Positions 54,242-62,495 of a stretch of DNA of 64,000 nt are shown piece after piece. The notes beneath the pieces are model-generated. The model ran no database searches. It saw only the letters and a program-made list of their open reading frames with translations, and had not been told where the DNA came from. A program made the position numbers and the translations under genes. The DNA lies in assembly GCA_030442055.1 (NCBI GenBank), contig JAUJEB010000003.1, forward strand, positions 310,001-374,000, read 5' to 3'. Each line of letters starts with the position of its first letter. Position 1 is the stretch's first letter. The DNA is from Agaribacillus aureus (GTDB lineage Bacteria > Bacteroidota > Bacteroidia > Cytophagales > Cyclobacteriaceae).

Positions 54242-54771
54242 AATGGTAAAGTTGTTGCCGAAGCCAATTAAACAAAAAGGACGATAATAAGCAACATTAA
54301 GTCTTCTTTTACGCGATTCTACAATGGGCAAAGTATCAATAAAATATGCCGGATCAATCACTTTTATCGACACTGTTGATCCAAATCAGCTAAATACAAT
54401 TCCATATTGGAATAGACATAGTATATCTACTAAATTTATTTTTAAGTAATTCAAAAATTTGCGCAAGGATATTGGACATTCTAAATTTGCTTTTGTAAAA
54501 GAGTTTCAGCTAAAAACTCTCAAGCATAATCAAGACTGTATTAACACAAGCCAAAAACAGGTGACACAGTAAATATTTTTGATAAACCGGAGAGCTGTTA
54601 TTTACCAGATATAACAGCATTGAAATCAGCTACGGTATCCTGGATTTTTTCTACCAGGCAAACTTAATAGAGCAACGCCACATCAAGGGCCTTTTAACCA
54701 ATTGTTTGTTACTGGTATTTAATCATTTAAGAAAACGCTTAATATTTTTTTAACCTTAAACTATACAAATC
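54242..54771. other. Divergent intergenic region, 530 bp, with two perfect dyads
   Basis: No gene is supported, although the mocA-like frame remains open to 54373. ATTCCATATTGGAAT (54399-54413) is a perfect dyad. GCTGTTAT (54594-54601) pairs with ATAACAGC (54611-54618). Either could be an operator. The 45 bp before the plus-strand ATG are AT-rich and probably hold its promoter. Confidence 0.4.
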
Positions 54772-55806
54772 ATGAGAAACTCAAAAATTCCCGCACTCAT
54801 CTTAAGTTTATTTTTATTTTGGAGCCAACCCTCTTTTTCGCAACAGTGGACAGGCTCAAGCGGAAGTACCGGTAACATTAGCCGAGAAGGTAACGTTAGC
54901 ATCGGCACCACAACAAGCGGTGCAAAATTAAGGGTAGACGCCGACAGTGCCCTGGGACTTCTCCTTGAGCGGAACAATAACATTTATACCGATACACAGG
55001 CCAGAATTGGAATTAGTTCTAACAACCTCGGTGGTCCGGGACTCCGCCTTTCAATTTCTTCGAATAATGGTTCGACCTTTCTCGATGGCATATTTTTGCA
55101 TGAAAACACTAATGTCGGTATCGGCAATACTACCCCAAGCCAAAAACTTCATGTTTCAGGTAGCGTTTTAGCCAATTCCTATCTCACTAGTTCTGATAAA
55201 AGATATAAAAAGAATATCAGAAAGGTTGAAAACAGCACCTCCAAACTCACGTTGTTGAGAGGGGTTCAATACAACATGGATCAGGGTAACTTTCAAAGCA
55301 ATGGTTTTACCGCTCAAAACAAGATCGGATTAATCGCTCAGGAAGTTAAAAAGGTTTTCCCTGAATTGGTTCATGAAGATGCCAAGGGCTTTCTTTCCGT
55401 GGATTATATCTCATTGATTCCGGTAATAATTGAAGCGTTGAAAGAGCAAAACCAAACTATCGCCAATCAACAAAATCAAATTTTAGCGTTAGAAAATAAG
55501 TTGTCTGCGGTGGACAAAAATAATTTATTGCAGCAGCGTCTTGAGCCAGCAATGCTGGAACAAAATAGTCCAAATCCCTTTGATCAAAATACAGAAATAA
55601 GATATTCCTTGCCGGCCAACTCAGCACAAGCTACTATTTTTATTTATGATCTCAGCGGCAAGCAATTGATAAACTACGCCTTATCCAGTAATGGTCAAGG
55701 AAGTGTTTCCATTGGCGCTGGTGAACTTGAAGCGGGCCTTTATATCTATTCGCTCGTAGTTGACGGAAAAGAAGTAGCAAGTCGCAGAATGATCCTGACT
55801 AAATAA
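54772..55806 (+). CDS. S74 intramolecular-chaperone protein with T9SS sorting domain
   Basis: The 344-residue protein has a signal peptide ending SFSQ, then about 110 residues of glycine- and serine-rich beta-repeat sequence (SIGTTTSGAKLRVDADS, NVGIGNTTPSQKLHVSG). A peptidase S74 chaperone domain starts at S141-D142-K143-R144-Y145-K146, with NKIGLIAQEVKKVFPELV and GFLSVDYISLIPVIIEAL, followed by a coiled coil (about 225-255). Residues about 265-344 are a type IX secretion sorting domain (EQNSPNPFDQNTEIRYSL, FIYDLSGKQL, LEAGLYIYSLVVDGKEV). The Ser-Lys dyad known from S74 autocleavage is present. It is probably secreted through T9SS as a trimer. The combination is discussed under findings. Confidence 0.9.
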   Translation: MRNSKIPALILSLFLFWSQPSFSQQWTGSSGSTGNISREGNVSIGTTTSGAKLRVDADSALGLLLERNNNIYTDTQARIGISSNNLGGPGLRLSISSNNGSTFLDGIFLHENTNVGIGNTTPSQKLHVSGSVLANSYLTSSDKRYKKNIRKVENSTSKLTLLRGVQYNMDQGNFQSNGFTAQNKIGLIAQEVKKVFPELVHEDAKGFLSVDYISLIPVIIEALKEQNQTIANQQNQILALENKLSAVDKNNLLQQRLEPAMLEQNSPNPFDQNTEIRYSLPANSAQATIFIYDLSGKQLINYALSSNGQGSVSIGAGELEAGLYIYSLVVDGKEVASRRMILTK

Positions 55807-55842
55807 AATTACTACCCTATTTCCAGTATTGGACAGCTAAGA

Positions 55843-55871
55843 TCCCTGGCTTACATAAAATAAGCCAGGGA
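55843..55871 (+). terminator. Hairpin terminator after the S74/T9SS gene
   Basis: TCCCTGGCTTA (55843-55853) pairs exactly with TAAGCCAGGGA (55861-55871) around a 7-nt loop. It lies 36 bp after the stop of the plus-strand gene. No long T-tract follows, so termination may be partial. Confidence 0.6.
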
Positions 55872-55922
55872 CTTAATGCTCAGGCTTTCTCTACTTGTTT
55901 GAAGGAATAATCCAACCAAAAC

Positions 55923-55957
55923 AAAAAATGATGGCCACAAAGGATAGCCATCATTTT
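55923..55957 (-). terminator. Intrinsic terminator of the minus-strand lipoprotein gene
   Basis: On the minus strand AAAATGATGGC (55957-55947) pairs with GCCATCATTTT (55935-55925), and the T-run continues to 55923, giving six T in all. It points away from the small lipoprotein gene at 56120. Confidence 0.7.
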
Positions 55958-56119
55958 AGAATTAGTAGTGATCTAATAGAATATTCTTATATTCGAAATT
56001 TCTCTATTTTAATGCAATTGTCTTTCAGGCCCGGATAGAAAAGACAATTAACGCATCCAATTTAGTAATAGTTTGGTAGGAAACAAACATTCCTGACAAA
56101 TTCTGACAAATGCGTGCTA

Positions 56120-56587
56120 TCAACAACCCGGGTCACAGCTTCCGTCAAAAGGTGCAATTCGCAAAAACAGCAGATCATTAGAGATCGTTGTATCCGAACT
56201 GTCCAGTCTTATATTTATTAAAAAGGATCCGGCTTCAAACTTTTCCATATTGACAAAAGTGAACTTGTCGTCAACCACGGTATACGTAACATTGTCTATG
56301 GTAACCCTGAGTGCAGTAATTAACTGGTCGCGTCCTACCTGCGTCCAGGTATAGTTGGCTAAATCAATCCTGTCTCCTCCGGCTACTAGTTCAATGGGCC
56401 CGTCGATCTGAATAGCCTCCCCGTCATTGTTGATTATCAATATGGTTGTAACCACATTGATCTTATCGGGGACTATCTCTCCGGCCGGTGGCGGTGCACA
56501 ACTTGCCTGGCAATCTACCGAGTCGCACGAATTGCCACCTATGGCCAGCACTATGGACAAAATAATTATAAACAGTCTTACTTTCAA
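56120..56587 (-). CDS. Small lipoprotein, family not recognised
   Basis: The 155-residue product has a hydrophobic N-terminus with lipobox IGGNSC (C21) followed by a cysteine-containing stretch (CDSVDCQASCAPPPAG). The rest is a run of strands (INVVTTILIINND, IDLANYTWTQVG, VTYTVVDDKFTFV) ending FDGSCDPGC, probably a beta sandwich with disulfides. No ATG is available near the signal peptide; the start is TTG at 56587. It is a single gene. Function unknown. Confidence 0.7.
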   Translation of the reverse strand: MKVRLFIIILSIVLAIGGNSCDSVDCQASCAPPPAGEIVPDKINVVTTILIINNDGEAIQIDGPIELVAGGDRIDLANYTWTQVGRDQLITALRVTIDNVTYTVVDDKFTFVNMEKFEAGSFLINIRLDSSDTTISNDLLFLRIAPFDGSCDPGC

Positions 56588-56762
56588 CTTACTAATTGTT
56601 TATAAAGAAGACACACGGGAATCGGAAATGGTTGCTGGATGATAAGAAATTCTTTAGGCGGATTGAAAAAAATGGTTCCTTCCCGGATTACCAAATGGCC
56701 ATAGCCACTAATTAGTATACAAAATTAATGGCACAAAAATTCCCGGAACACCTGCGTTCAGG

Positions 56763-57800
56763 GTGATAGGGATTTCAAACAGCATAAAAATTCGTATTGA
56801 TCCTCCCGCATTTTTTTTTACAAATCGATTTATTACCTATTTTCGCCTTAAAAGAGAAATTATCAAAGTTATCCTTTCCTATATCCGCGATCATTTCAAA
56901 TATGATTTTAATCCCAAATCATATTTTTACGCATTTATATTTCTCGTCATATTCACAACTGTCAACTATGCCATTGACTTTGAGAACCGGTATCTGGATA
57001 TTCATATTGGAACCCTAAAGGGCATCCTTTTCAATACCCTTTTTTTTAGCCTCGCCTACTTTGGAATGGTGATCCCGGTTGCTTTTTTAAACCATCAAAA
57101 ACCAGTTATTGCCAATAAAGCTTTTTGGTGGAAAAGCATATTATTAATCAGCAGTATTGGTTTATTCAATGGATATTACCTTTTTCCGGGATTCATCAGG
57201 GCATTGCCGGATTATAGTGATCGCGTTTACCTCTTTTACCTGTCGAACGCCATGAAGGGATGGGTATTTTATCTGATCCCTTTATTGCTGATTCATTACT
57301 TTTTTGATCGCGGGGAAAAGACTATCTATGGCTTTAAGCTTTCCGGGGTTAACTACCGTCCCTATTTATTACTCTTTCTGCTAGCCGCACCGTTTATTAT
57401 CTACGCCTCCTACCAGCCGGATTTTCTAATGAAATACCCTTTTTTCAAACCGTGGCTACACCCGGAGGTGCTTGGCTATGACGCAAAAAAACCAGCTGTT
57501 TTATTTGAATTTGCCTATGGCATTAATTTTATTTTTCTGGAATGGATGTTCAGGGGAGCACTGGTAATTGGTATGGCTAATTTTTTAGGAAAACATGCTA
57601 TCCTGCCCATGGTATCGGTATATGTGTTCCTTCATTTTGGAAAGCCACTGCCCGAAACCATTGCCGCGGCTTTTGGCGGTTATTTATTAGGTATCATTGC
57701 CTATTATAGCCGCAGTATATTTGCGGGTTGCCTGATACATGTGGGTATAGCGTGCCTTATGGATGCTTTAGCGTATTGGCAGTATTATTACGGGAAGTAG
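56763..57800 (+). CDS. CPBP-family intramembrane metalloprotease-like protein
   Basis: The product is a membrane protein with about eight helices. It carries the Abi/CPBP motifs in the C-terminal half: E260-W-M-F-R264-G (usually EExxxR), H291 in FLHFGKP, and H326 in LIHVGIA. These form the metal site of this type II CAAX-prenyl-protease-like family. Its role is unknown; relatives cleave or process membrane proteins. The frame is open from a GTG at 56763, but the first 32 residues look non-coding, with no methionine. The natural start may be an ATT at 56859 (IIKVILSYIRDHF), 14 bp after a TATTTTCG element. The stop is only 6 bp from the stop of the convergent TetR gene. Confidence 0.75.
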   Translation: MIGISNSIKIRIDPPAFFFTNRFITYFRLKREIIKVILSYIRDHFKYDFNPKSYFYAFIFLVIFTTVNYAIDFENRYLDIHIGTLKGILFNTLFFSLAYFGMVIPVAFLNHQKPVIANKAFWWKSILLISSIGLFNGYYLFPGFIRALPDYSDRVYLFYLSNAMKGWVFYLIPLLLIHYFFDRGEKTIYGFKLSGVNYRPYLLLFLLAAPFIIYASYQPDFLMKYPFFKPWLHPEVLGYDAKKPAVLFEFAYGINFIFLEWMFRGALVIGMANFLGKHAILPMVSVYVFLHFGKPLPETIAAAFGGYLLGIIAYYSRSIFAGCLIHVGIACLMDALAYWQYYYGK

Positions 57801-57806
57801 AAACAG

Positions 57807-58361
57807 TCAAACCCTGGCAGTAATATTTTGGATGGTGTCTTTGATCAATTCGTCATTTTTAAAAATTCTGCCCATCATTACAGCACCTTCGAATTCCTGA
57901 ATAGACAACTGCGCGAGTTTCAAGGCCTTTTTGCTTTTATATTTTTCGGAAAAAACATGGACAAAGGCATTTAACCAGTCCTGAAAATATTTTTCAAGGC
58001 AGGCTTTAAATTCATTGCTGCTGTTATACAACTCAAGGGTCATATTGCCTACAAGGCACCCCCCCTGGTCGGATCGTAAAACATGGCTCAGTTTATCTAA
58101 CATCTTTTGCAGCCTCTCCCCTGGCATCAATTCGTTATCATAGGCAATTTTAAATATCCTTTCATTCAGATAATCATTCAAAGACTTGATGGTCACCAAT
58201 AATATATCCTCCTTACTGGTAAAATGATTATAAAAACTTCCTTTCATCAGGCCGCAGGCCTTGGCTAACCTAGCCATGGAAGTGCCATGATAGCCATTGT
58301 TTCTAAAGATATTGATGGCAATCCCGATAATTTCGGGTGTGGTTATTTTTTGTCTTGGCAT
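57807..58361 (-). CDS. TetR-family transcriptional regulator
   Basis: The 184-residue protein has a TetR N-terminal DNA-binding domain: TPEIIGIAINIFRNNGYHGT, then SMARLAKACGLMKGSFYNHF as helix-turn-helix, followed by TSKEDILL. The C-terminal ligand domain contains GGCLVGNMTLELYNSS, a pattern of TetR_C-type regulators such as AcrR/NemR relatives. It lies 57 bp downstream of the large LRR gene and in the same direction, so partial readthrough is possible. Its target may be the convergent CPBP gene or a gene elsewhere. No operator palindrome was found upstream. Confidence 0.92.
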   Translation of the reverse strand: MPRQKITTPEIIGIAINIFRNNGYHGTSMARLAKACGLMKGSFYNHFTSKEDILLVTIKSLNDYLNERIFKIAYDNELMPGERLQKMLDKLSHVLRSDQGGCLVGNMTLELYNSSNEFKACLEKYFQDWLNAFVHVFSEKYKSKKALKLAQLSIQEFEGAVMMGRIFKNDELIKDTIQNITARV

Positions 58362-58418
58362 GCAACGAAGGTTTTATTGGTAAACTAATTCATCCATAAA
58401 ATCAATTAATTTTTGCTA

Positions 58419-60860
58419 TTAGTAAAAGGTAACCTTGCATCCGGGGTTAACAGCTCTGAATTTATCGATCTTTTTCTGGCTCAATTTTGTATTGTAACAA
58501 ACCAGGGTCTGCAAATCATACAAATCCATAATAGGTGACAAACTACTCACATTAGTGTTGTCAAACTCCGTATGTTTCAATTTTATAAGATACGACAAAG
58601 CTTTGACACTCTTGACCTCGGTACCTGAAAATTTCAGGTAATCGAGCTCTGTGAGTATAGTGATGGGTTCAATGCTTTCTATGGGCGTATTTGAAATATC
58701 CAGGTGGCGGATACTGGTCAAATTCCGGATTGGAGCAAGGCTTTTTACAGGGCTTTTGGTGACCTGCAAATGTGTTAATTGATGGAGGCTTTGCAGCGAA
58801 CTCAGGTTATTGACAGCGGTATTATTAATCCTCAGCTCCTTTAACCTGTTAAGTTTCTCCAGGGGTTCCAGGCTATTAATATCGAAATCATTTTCGATGG
58901 ATAAACTTTCAATATTGGTCAGCGTGTGCAACTGTATGGCATCGGGCGTGCCCTGTACACCCATATGGCTTTTGAATACGGTGACCCATGCGGGCAATAA
59001 ACTTTCCCACCAGGTTTTTAGAGCCTCGGACTGGTAAATGACAAGGCATTGGGGATTATTGTCGGCAAATGCTTCAATCAAGTCTTTGCTAACTTCCGTT
59101 TTTTCACAACCCAGATACTCCAGGGTTTTTAATCCATCGATTGCGTTCAGAGAATCAATGAAGGTTTCATTAATGATCAAACGTTTCAAATTGATCATTG
59201 AAGAAAGACTGTGTAGCGTTTTCACGGAGGTGCTACTAATATCTATTTCTTCCAATTGTGTCAGGGAGTTTAAAGGCTCTAGACTCGTAATGGTGGTGTT
59301 ATTACACTTAAGTGATTTAAGGCTTCTAAGCGCACTTAAAGGCACTAAATCAACGACATTGGAGCTGCTTACATCCAGGGCAGTAAGATCTGTTATACGG
59401 GCCAGCTCGTCTTTTGACGGATCGCTCTTGAAATCCAGGTTTTTGCGCATAGCCTCTTTCCAATCAAAAGATAATCCAGACCACCAGGTTTCCATGTTCT
59501 CGGATTTATGGATTACCAGCACTTTTGGATTTTTCAATTTGAATTTGCTTACCTCCTCATCATCTATTTTGGTGTGATCACAATATATCTTTTCCAATGA
59601 GCTGGTTCCGGCCAATGGGTCCAGTGAACTCACTTCAGTGCTGTCGGCAAAAATATATTTAAGATTAGCGGCGCCCTCAAGGGGATAAAAATTATCGATA
59701 ATAGTTTGCGTGATACTTAGCACCTCCAGGCTATCGACTTCTTCCAAACCATTCAACTGGTTTACAGGGGTGCCTGATAACATCAATGTTTTCAGGCCTT
59801 TCATCTTTCTCACAAAATCAAGGCTGCCAACCTGTGTAAAAGACAAATCCATTTCATTCATATTGATAGCCCCGGCTACTGCATCCGGCGAAATGATCCG
59901 CGTATAGCTGATGTCCAGCTTCTCCAATTCTTCCAGGCTACTCAAAACTGAAATGTCTTCAATGTTGGTATTATTCATCACCAGCTCTTTTAAGCCGATT
60001 GCATACTTCAGGGGAGACAGGTCGTCAACCACCGTAAAAGCAAAATTTAAGGTTTCAAGATTGGTGAGGTTCCTTAACGGCTTCAGGTCAGATATCTGGG
60101 TATTGGATATATTCAATGACTTCAACCCTGTAACTTTAGACAGCGGCTCTATTTCCATGATATACCGGTTGTTATTTATATCCAGATCCTGCATATCTAC
60201 AATGCGGAGTAATTGTTCGGTACTCAAGGAATCACTTACCGCCCCTATCGCCCGTTTAAAGATGGATTTCCATTCATAGCTAAGCTCATCCCACCAATTT
60301 TTAAGATCATCTTCTATGCTAAGTTTTGTAGTATAAATGCTAACGATCTTCAGATCCTGTTGCTGATCATCCACATTGACCTCGATAAACCGGGGAGCCG
60401 TGTTGTTGATCGGGTTTCCTTCCACCGTGGTCCCATTCAGGTTTCGGGTCAGGCTCACCTTAAAAAATAACGTATTTTGCGCATTTACATAATGCTCGAT
60501 CTTATCGATGTTCAACTCAAATTTGACATTTTGGAAAAAAAAGTCAATGTCTTTAAGGTAGGCTTGCACATCTTTATTGGTGACCACGTCTCTGTTTTCA
60601 TCCAGGTCGTCCTCCACCTGTACCTTATCATCGCGAAAGGCCTTTAAATAGCTTTGTGTAATAATAACCTCCTTTTCCCTGGCAGTAGTCTGCTCATCGC
60701 CAATAGTATTCATGGAAAAGTTGAGAAAGGAAACCAGACTTTTCACCTTTTCCTCGTACCCCTTGATCTCCTCCTCCGGCAGGGCGGCCGTTTGCGAAAA
60801 CACGTTGTTGCTTAATGAAAATGCAAAAAGTGGAATTATAAGTAAGGCTTTGACTTTCAT
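58419..60860 (-). CDS. Large exported leucine-rich-repeat protein with three WW-led modules
   Basis: The 813-residue protein has a signal peptide ending VFSQ (residue 23), a non-repeat N-domain (24-186), then leucine-rich repeats of about 22 residues (LEKLDISYT, LKTLMLSGTPV, LDISNTPI type). The repeats are in three modules, each headed by a Trp-Trp motif: WWDELSYEWKSIF (W189-W190), WWSGLSFDWKEAM (W459-W460) and WWESLLPAWVTVF (W617-W618). Each closes with NP-x-x-L-V-I-type sequence (NPKVLVIHKSENM, NPQCLVIYQSEAL, final NPGCKVTFY). This suggests triplication of a capped LRR unit. It is probably a periplasmic or surface binding protein. It is the last of four co-oriented genes; the next upstream gene ends 47 bp before its ATG. 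Confidence 0.9.
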   Translation of the reverse strand: MKVKALLIIPLFAFSLSNNVFSQTAALPEEEIKGYEEKVKSLVSFLNFSMNTIGDEQTTAREKEVIITQSYLKAFRDDKVQVEDDLDENRDVVTNKDVQAYLKDIDFFFQNVKFELNIDKIEHYVNAQNTLFFKVSLTRNLNGTTVEGNPINNTAPRFIEVNVDDQQQDLKIVSIYTTKLSIEDDLKNWWDELSYEWKSIFKRAIGAVSDSLSTEQLLRIVDMQDLDINNNRYIMEIEPLSKVTGLKSLNISNTQISDLKPLRNLTNLETLNFAFTVVDDLSPLKYAIGLKELVMNNTNIEDISVLSSLEELEKLDISYTRIISPDAVAGAINMNEMDLSFTQVGSLDFVRKMKGLKTLMLSGTPVNQLNGLEEVDSLEVLSITQTIIDNFYPLEGAANLKYIFADSTEVSSLDPLAGTSSLEKIYCDHTKIDDEEVSKFKLKNPKVLVIHKSENMETWWSGLSFDWKEAMRKNLDFKSDPSKDELARITDLTALDVSSSNVVDLVPLSALRSLKSLKCNNTTITSLEPLNSLTQLEEIDISSTSVKTLHSLSSMINLKRLIINETFIDSLNAIDGLKTLEYLGCEKTEVSKDLIEAFADNNPQCLVIYQSEALKTWWESLLPAWVTVFKSHMGVQGTPDAIQLHTLTNIESLSIENDFDINSLEPLEKLNRLKELRINNTAVNNLSSLQSLHQLTHLQVTKSPVKSLAPIRNLTSIRHLDISNTPIESIEPITILTELDYLKFSGTEVKSVKALSYLIKLKHTEFDNTNVSSLSPIMDLYDLQTLVCYNTKLSQKKIDKFRAVNPGCKVTFY

Positions 60861-60907
60861 TTTTTTAGTGATATAAAACCAATTGATCTACAGAGATACT
60901 GGCCGGG

Positions 60908-61750
60908 TTAATCGTTCTCAAAGAAAATAAACTTCTTATAACTTTCTTTTTGTTCACCATCCAATTTCGCGAGGTTCGAAATCAACCAGCCCGTGTTATA
61001 ACCTTTTCGGTTGAATTCTGATAATTCAAAATACCAATTATCTATTTGGAAAAAGTGAAATTTTACGTTTTTGATCGTGACAAAAGACAAATTCCCCTTT
61101 TTCAGCTCCAGTAAAAACAGCGAGAGGTGATCCGGCTTATGCTCACGACTTGTGTACAATTCCACATCTTCTTTTTTCTCAAAAATCTTATTCAGATTCA
61201 TGAAATCCAATTCGTGACTTAGAGGGTGTAAAAACTTTCCGTCTTTATCAGATTTCTTTTTAAAAAGTTCATTAAAAGGTTCAAAATAAACCTTGTCGAT
61301 CACCCATTTTGATCCTACCGGCTCCTCCTGCAACTTCATAAACAGGATGGCTGCCGACTCCTTGCCGTAAAAGTTGAACCTTGTATGTACTTCGGCAAAC
61401 CATTCACCGCCGTGAAACTCCAAAAAAATCGGCGCTGTCGCATCGGTCACATCTTTAATAAATATTTCCTTGAGTGCCTTGTCCAGGGAAGAGGTTTCAT
61501 TGTCAAAAAGTATCTCAATGTACTTCCTTCTCAACCTCGGGCTATGATATTTTTTGGAGTCGTTATAAATGCGGTTTCCCTCTTCATCCTCCTCGCTGTT
61601 AAAGCGCCTGAAAAATTGATTTACCTGTTTGGTTGATGCATAAAATGCACTTTCATCGCCAAGGTAGGTCCCCACACCTTTTTGCCCGTTAACCGTGAAA
61701 GGCAAAGCAGTTACAATCAAGGCATAAATCAATAATTTTGTTAGGTGCAT
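60908..61750 (-). CDS. Exported protein of unknown family
   Basis: The 280-residue product has a signal peptide (MHLTKLLIYALIVTALPFTVNGQ). The mature protein is rich in charged helices and aromatic strands (FFRRFNSEEDEEG, FLEFHGGEWFAEVHTRFNFYG, WVIDKVYFEPFNELFKKK, VKFHFFQIDNWYFEL, GYNTGWLISNLAKLD). It resembles no domain I can name, but the helix-then-curved-sheet order would fit an NTF2-like or lumenal binding domain (inference). A longer frame from 61789 adds 13 residues ahead of the signal peptide, so ATG 61750 is chosen. It is third in the co-oriented cluster. Confidence 0.75.
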   Translation of the reverse strand: MHLTKLLIYALIVTALPFTVNGQKGVGTYLGDESAFYASTKQVNQFFRRFNSEEDEEGNRIYNDSKKYHSPRLRRKYIEILFDNETSSLDKALKEIFIKDVTDATAPIFLEFHGGEWFAEVHTRFNFYGKESAAILFMKLQEEPVGSKWVIDKVYFEPFNELFKKKSDKDGKFLHPLSHELDFMNLNKIFEKKEDVELYTSREHKPDHLSLFLLELKKGNLSFVTIKNVKFHFFQIDNWYFELSEFNRKGYNTGWLISNLAKLDGEQKESYKKFIFFEND

Positions 61751-61876
61751 ATCTGTTATGGATAAAAAAGAAGCCACAACAAAAGTCATTGCCTCAGACA
61801 GTACTTAAAATAACGTATCCGTTTATTTTCCTGCACAAAGCCATGTTTCTCTTGTTACAGCTTCCCACGGTTAAAT

Positions 61877-62452
61877 TTATGATGTAGTTTCAGTAACCCT
61901 AATATCCCCCAATAAAACGTCCCAGAAGCCTATTACGCGTCCCCCGATTTGGGTCTGTTTTCTTTCAACATAAATAGTTATATCCTTTTTGGTTGTATCC
62001 ATGTATTTTAGCCCATCATCAGATTCTCCCTGAAATCGTTGATAGATGGTAATTACCCCAACATATCGTCCATCAGGTTGTCTTTCCAGGTCACTGATAT
62101 ACTGGATGTTAAACCATTTGATAGTAACGCGATCGTAATTGAGGGCCATTAGTCTTTCAAAATATTCTCTGGCGCCATAATATTTTACTTCTTCACGGTT
62201 GAGTGATGAAACACCCATCTGGGCACCCTCTGCAAACAATTCCATCGCCCTGTTGATGACTCTGTTAGCTTCAGAGAACGGCGTATCTTTGTTGCCAATG
62301 ATGCTGATATATTTTCCCAGATCCTTTACTTTTTCCAGGGCCAGCGAATCAATCGCCTGTTTTCTTTCAGGGCTTACTTCATCCTGCGCCAGTAACTGAC
62401 CGGATATCGACAAGGCAAAAATGGCAATAAATAAAAATTTATACTTTGACAT
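61877..62452 (-). CDS. Exported protein of unknown family
   Basis: The 191-residue product has a clean signal peptide (MSKYKFLFIAIFALSISGQ, cleaved near LLAQ). The mature part is one domain: a helical start (PERKQAIDSLALEKVKDLG), INRAMELFAEGAQMGVSSL, AREYFERLMALNYDRVTIKW, then strands (RYVGVITIYQRFQG, KDITIYVERKQ, RVIGFWDVLLGDIRV). The helix-helix-sheet order resembles NTF2-like folds and the N-domain of the downstream LRR protein. A TTG start 7 codons earlier is not used. It starts 43 bp after the preceding lipoprotein stop, so the two are likely cotranscribed. Confidence 0.78.
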   Translation of the reverse strand: MSKYKFLFIAIFALSISGQLLAQDEVSPERKQAIDSLALEKVKDLGKYISIIGNKDTPFSEANRVINRAMELFAEGAQMGVSSLNREEVKYYGAREYFERLMALNYDRVTIKWFNIQYISDLERQPDGRYVGVITIYQRFQGESDDGLKYMDTTKKDITIYVERKQTQIGGRVIGFWDVLLGDIRVTETTS

Positions 62453-62495
62453 AATTATTTTATTAATATTCAAAACGAAATGAAGAAGGGTTAAA

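Larger units (their letters stand above)
55807..56119. other. Convergent intergenic region, 313 bp, with two terminators
   Basis: No gene is seen. It contains one terminator for each converging gene (listed separately) and ordinary AT-rich sequence. Confidence 0.6.

Noticed and set aside
54772-55806. S74 protein as a phage tail fibre and sign of a prophage
   Set aside because: It has a signal peptide and a T9SS sorting domain, and no phage structural, lysis or integrase genes are near.
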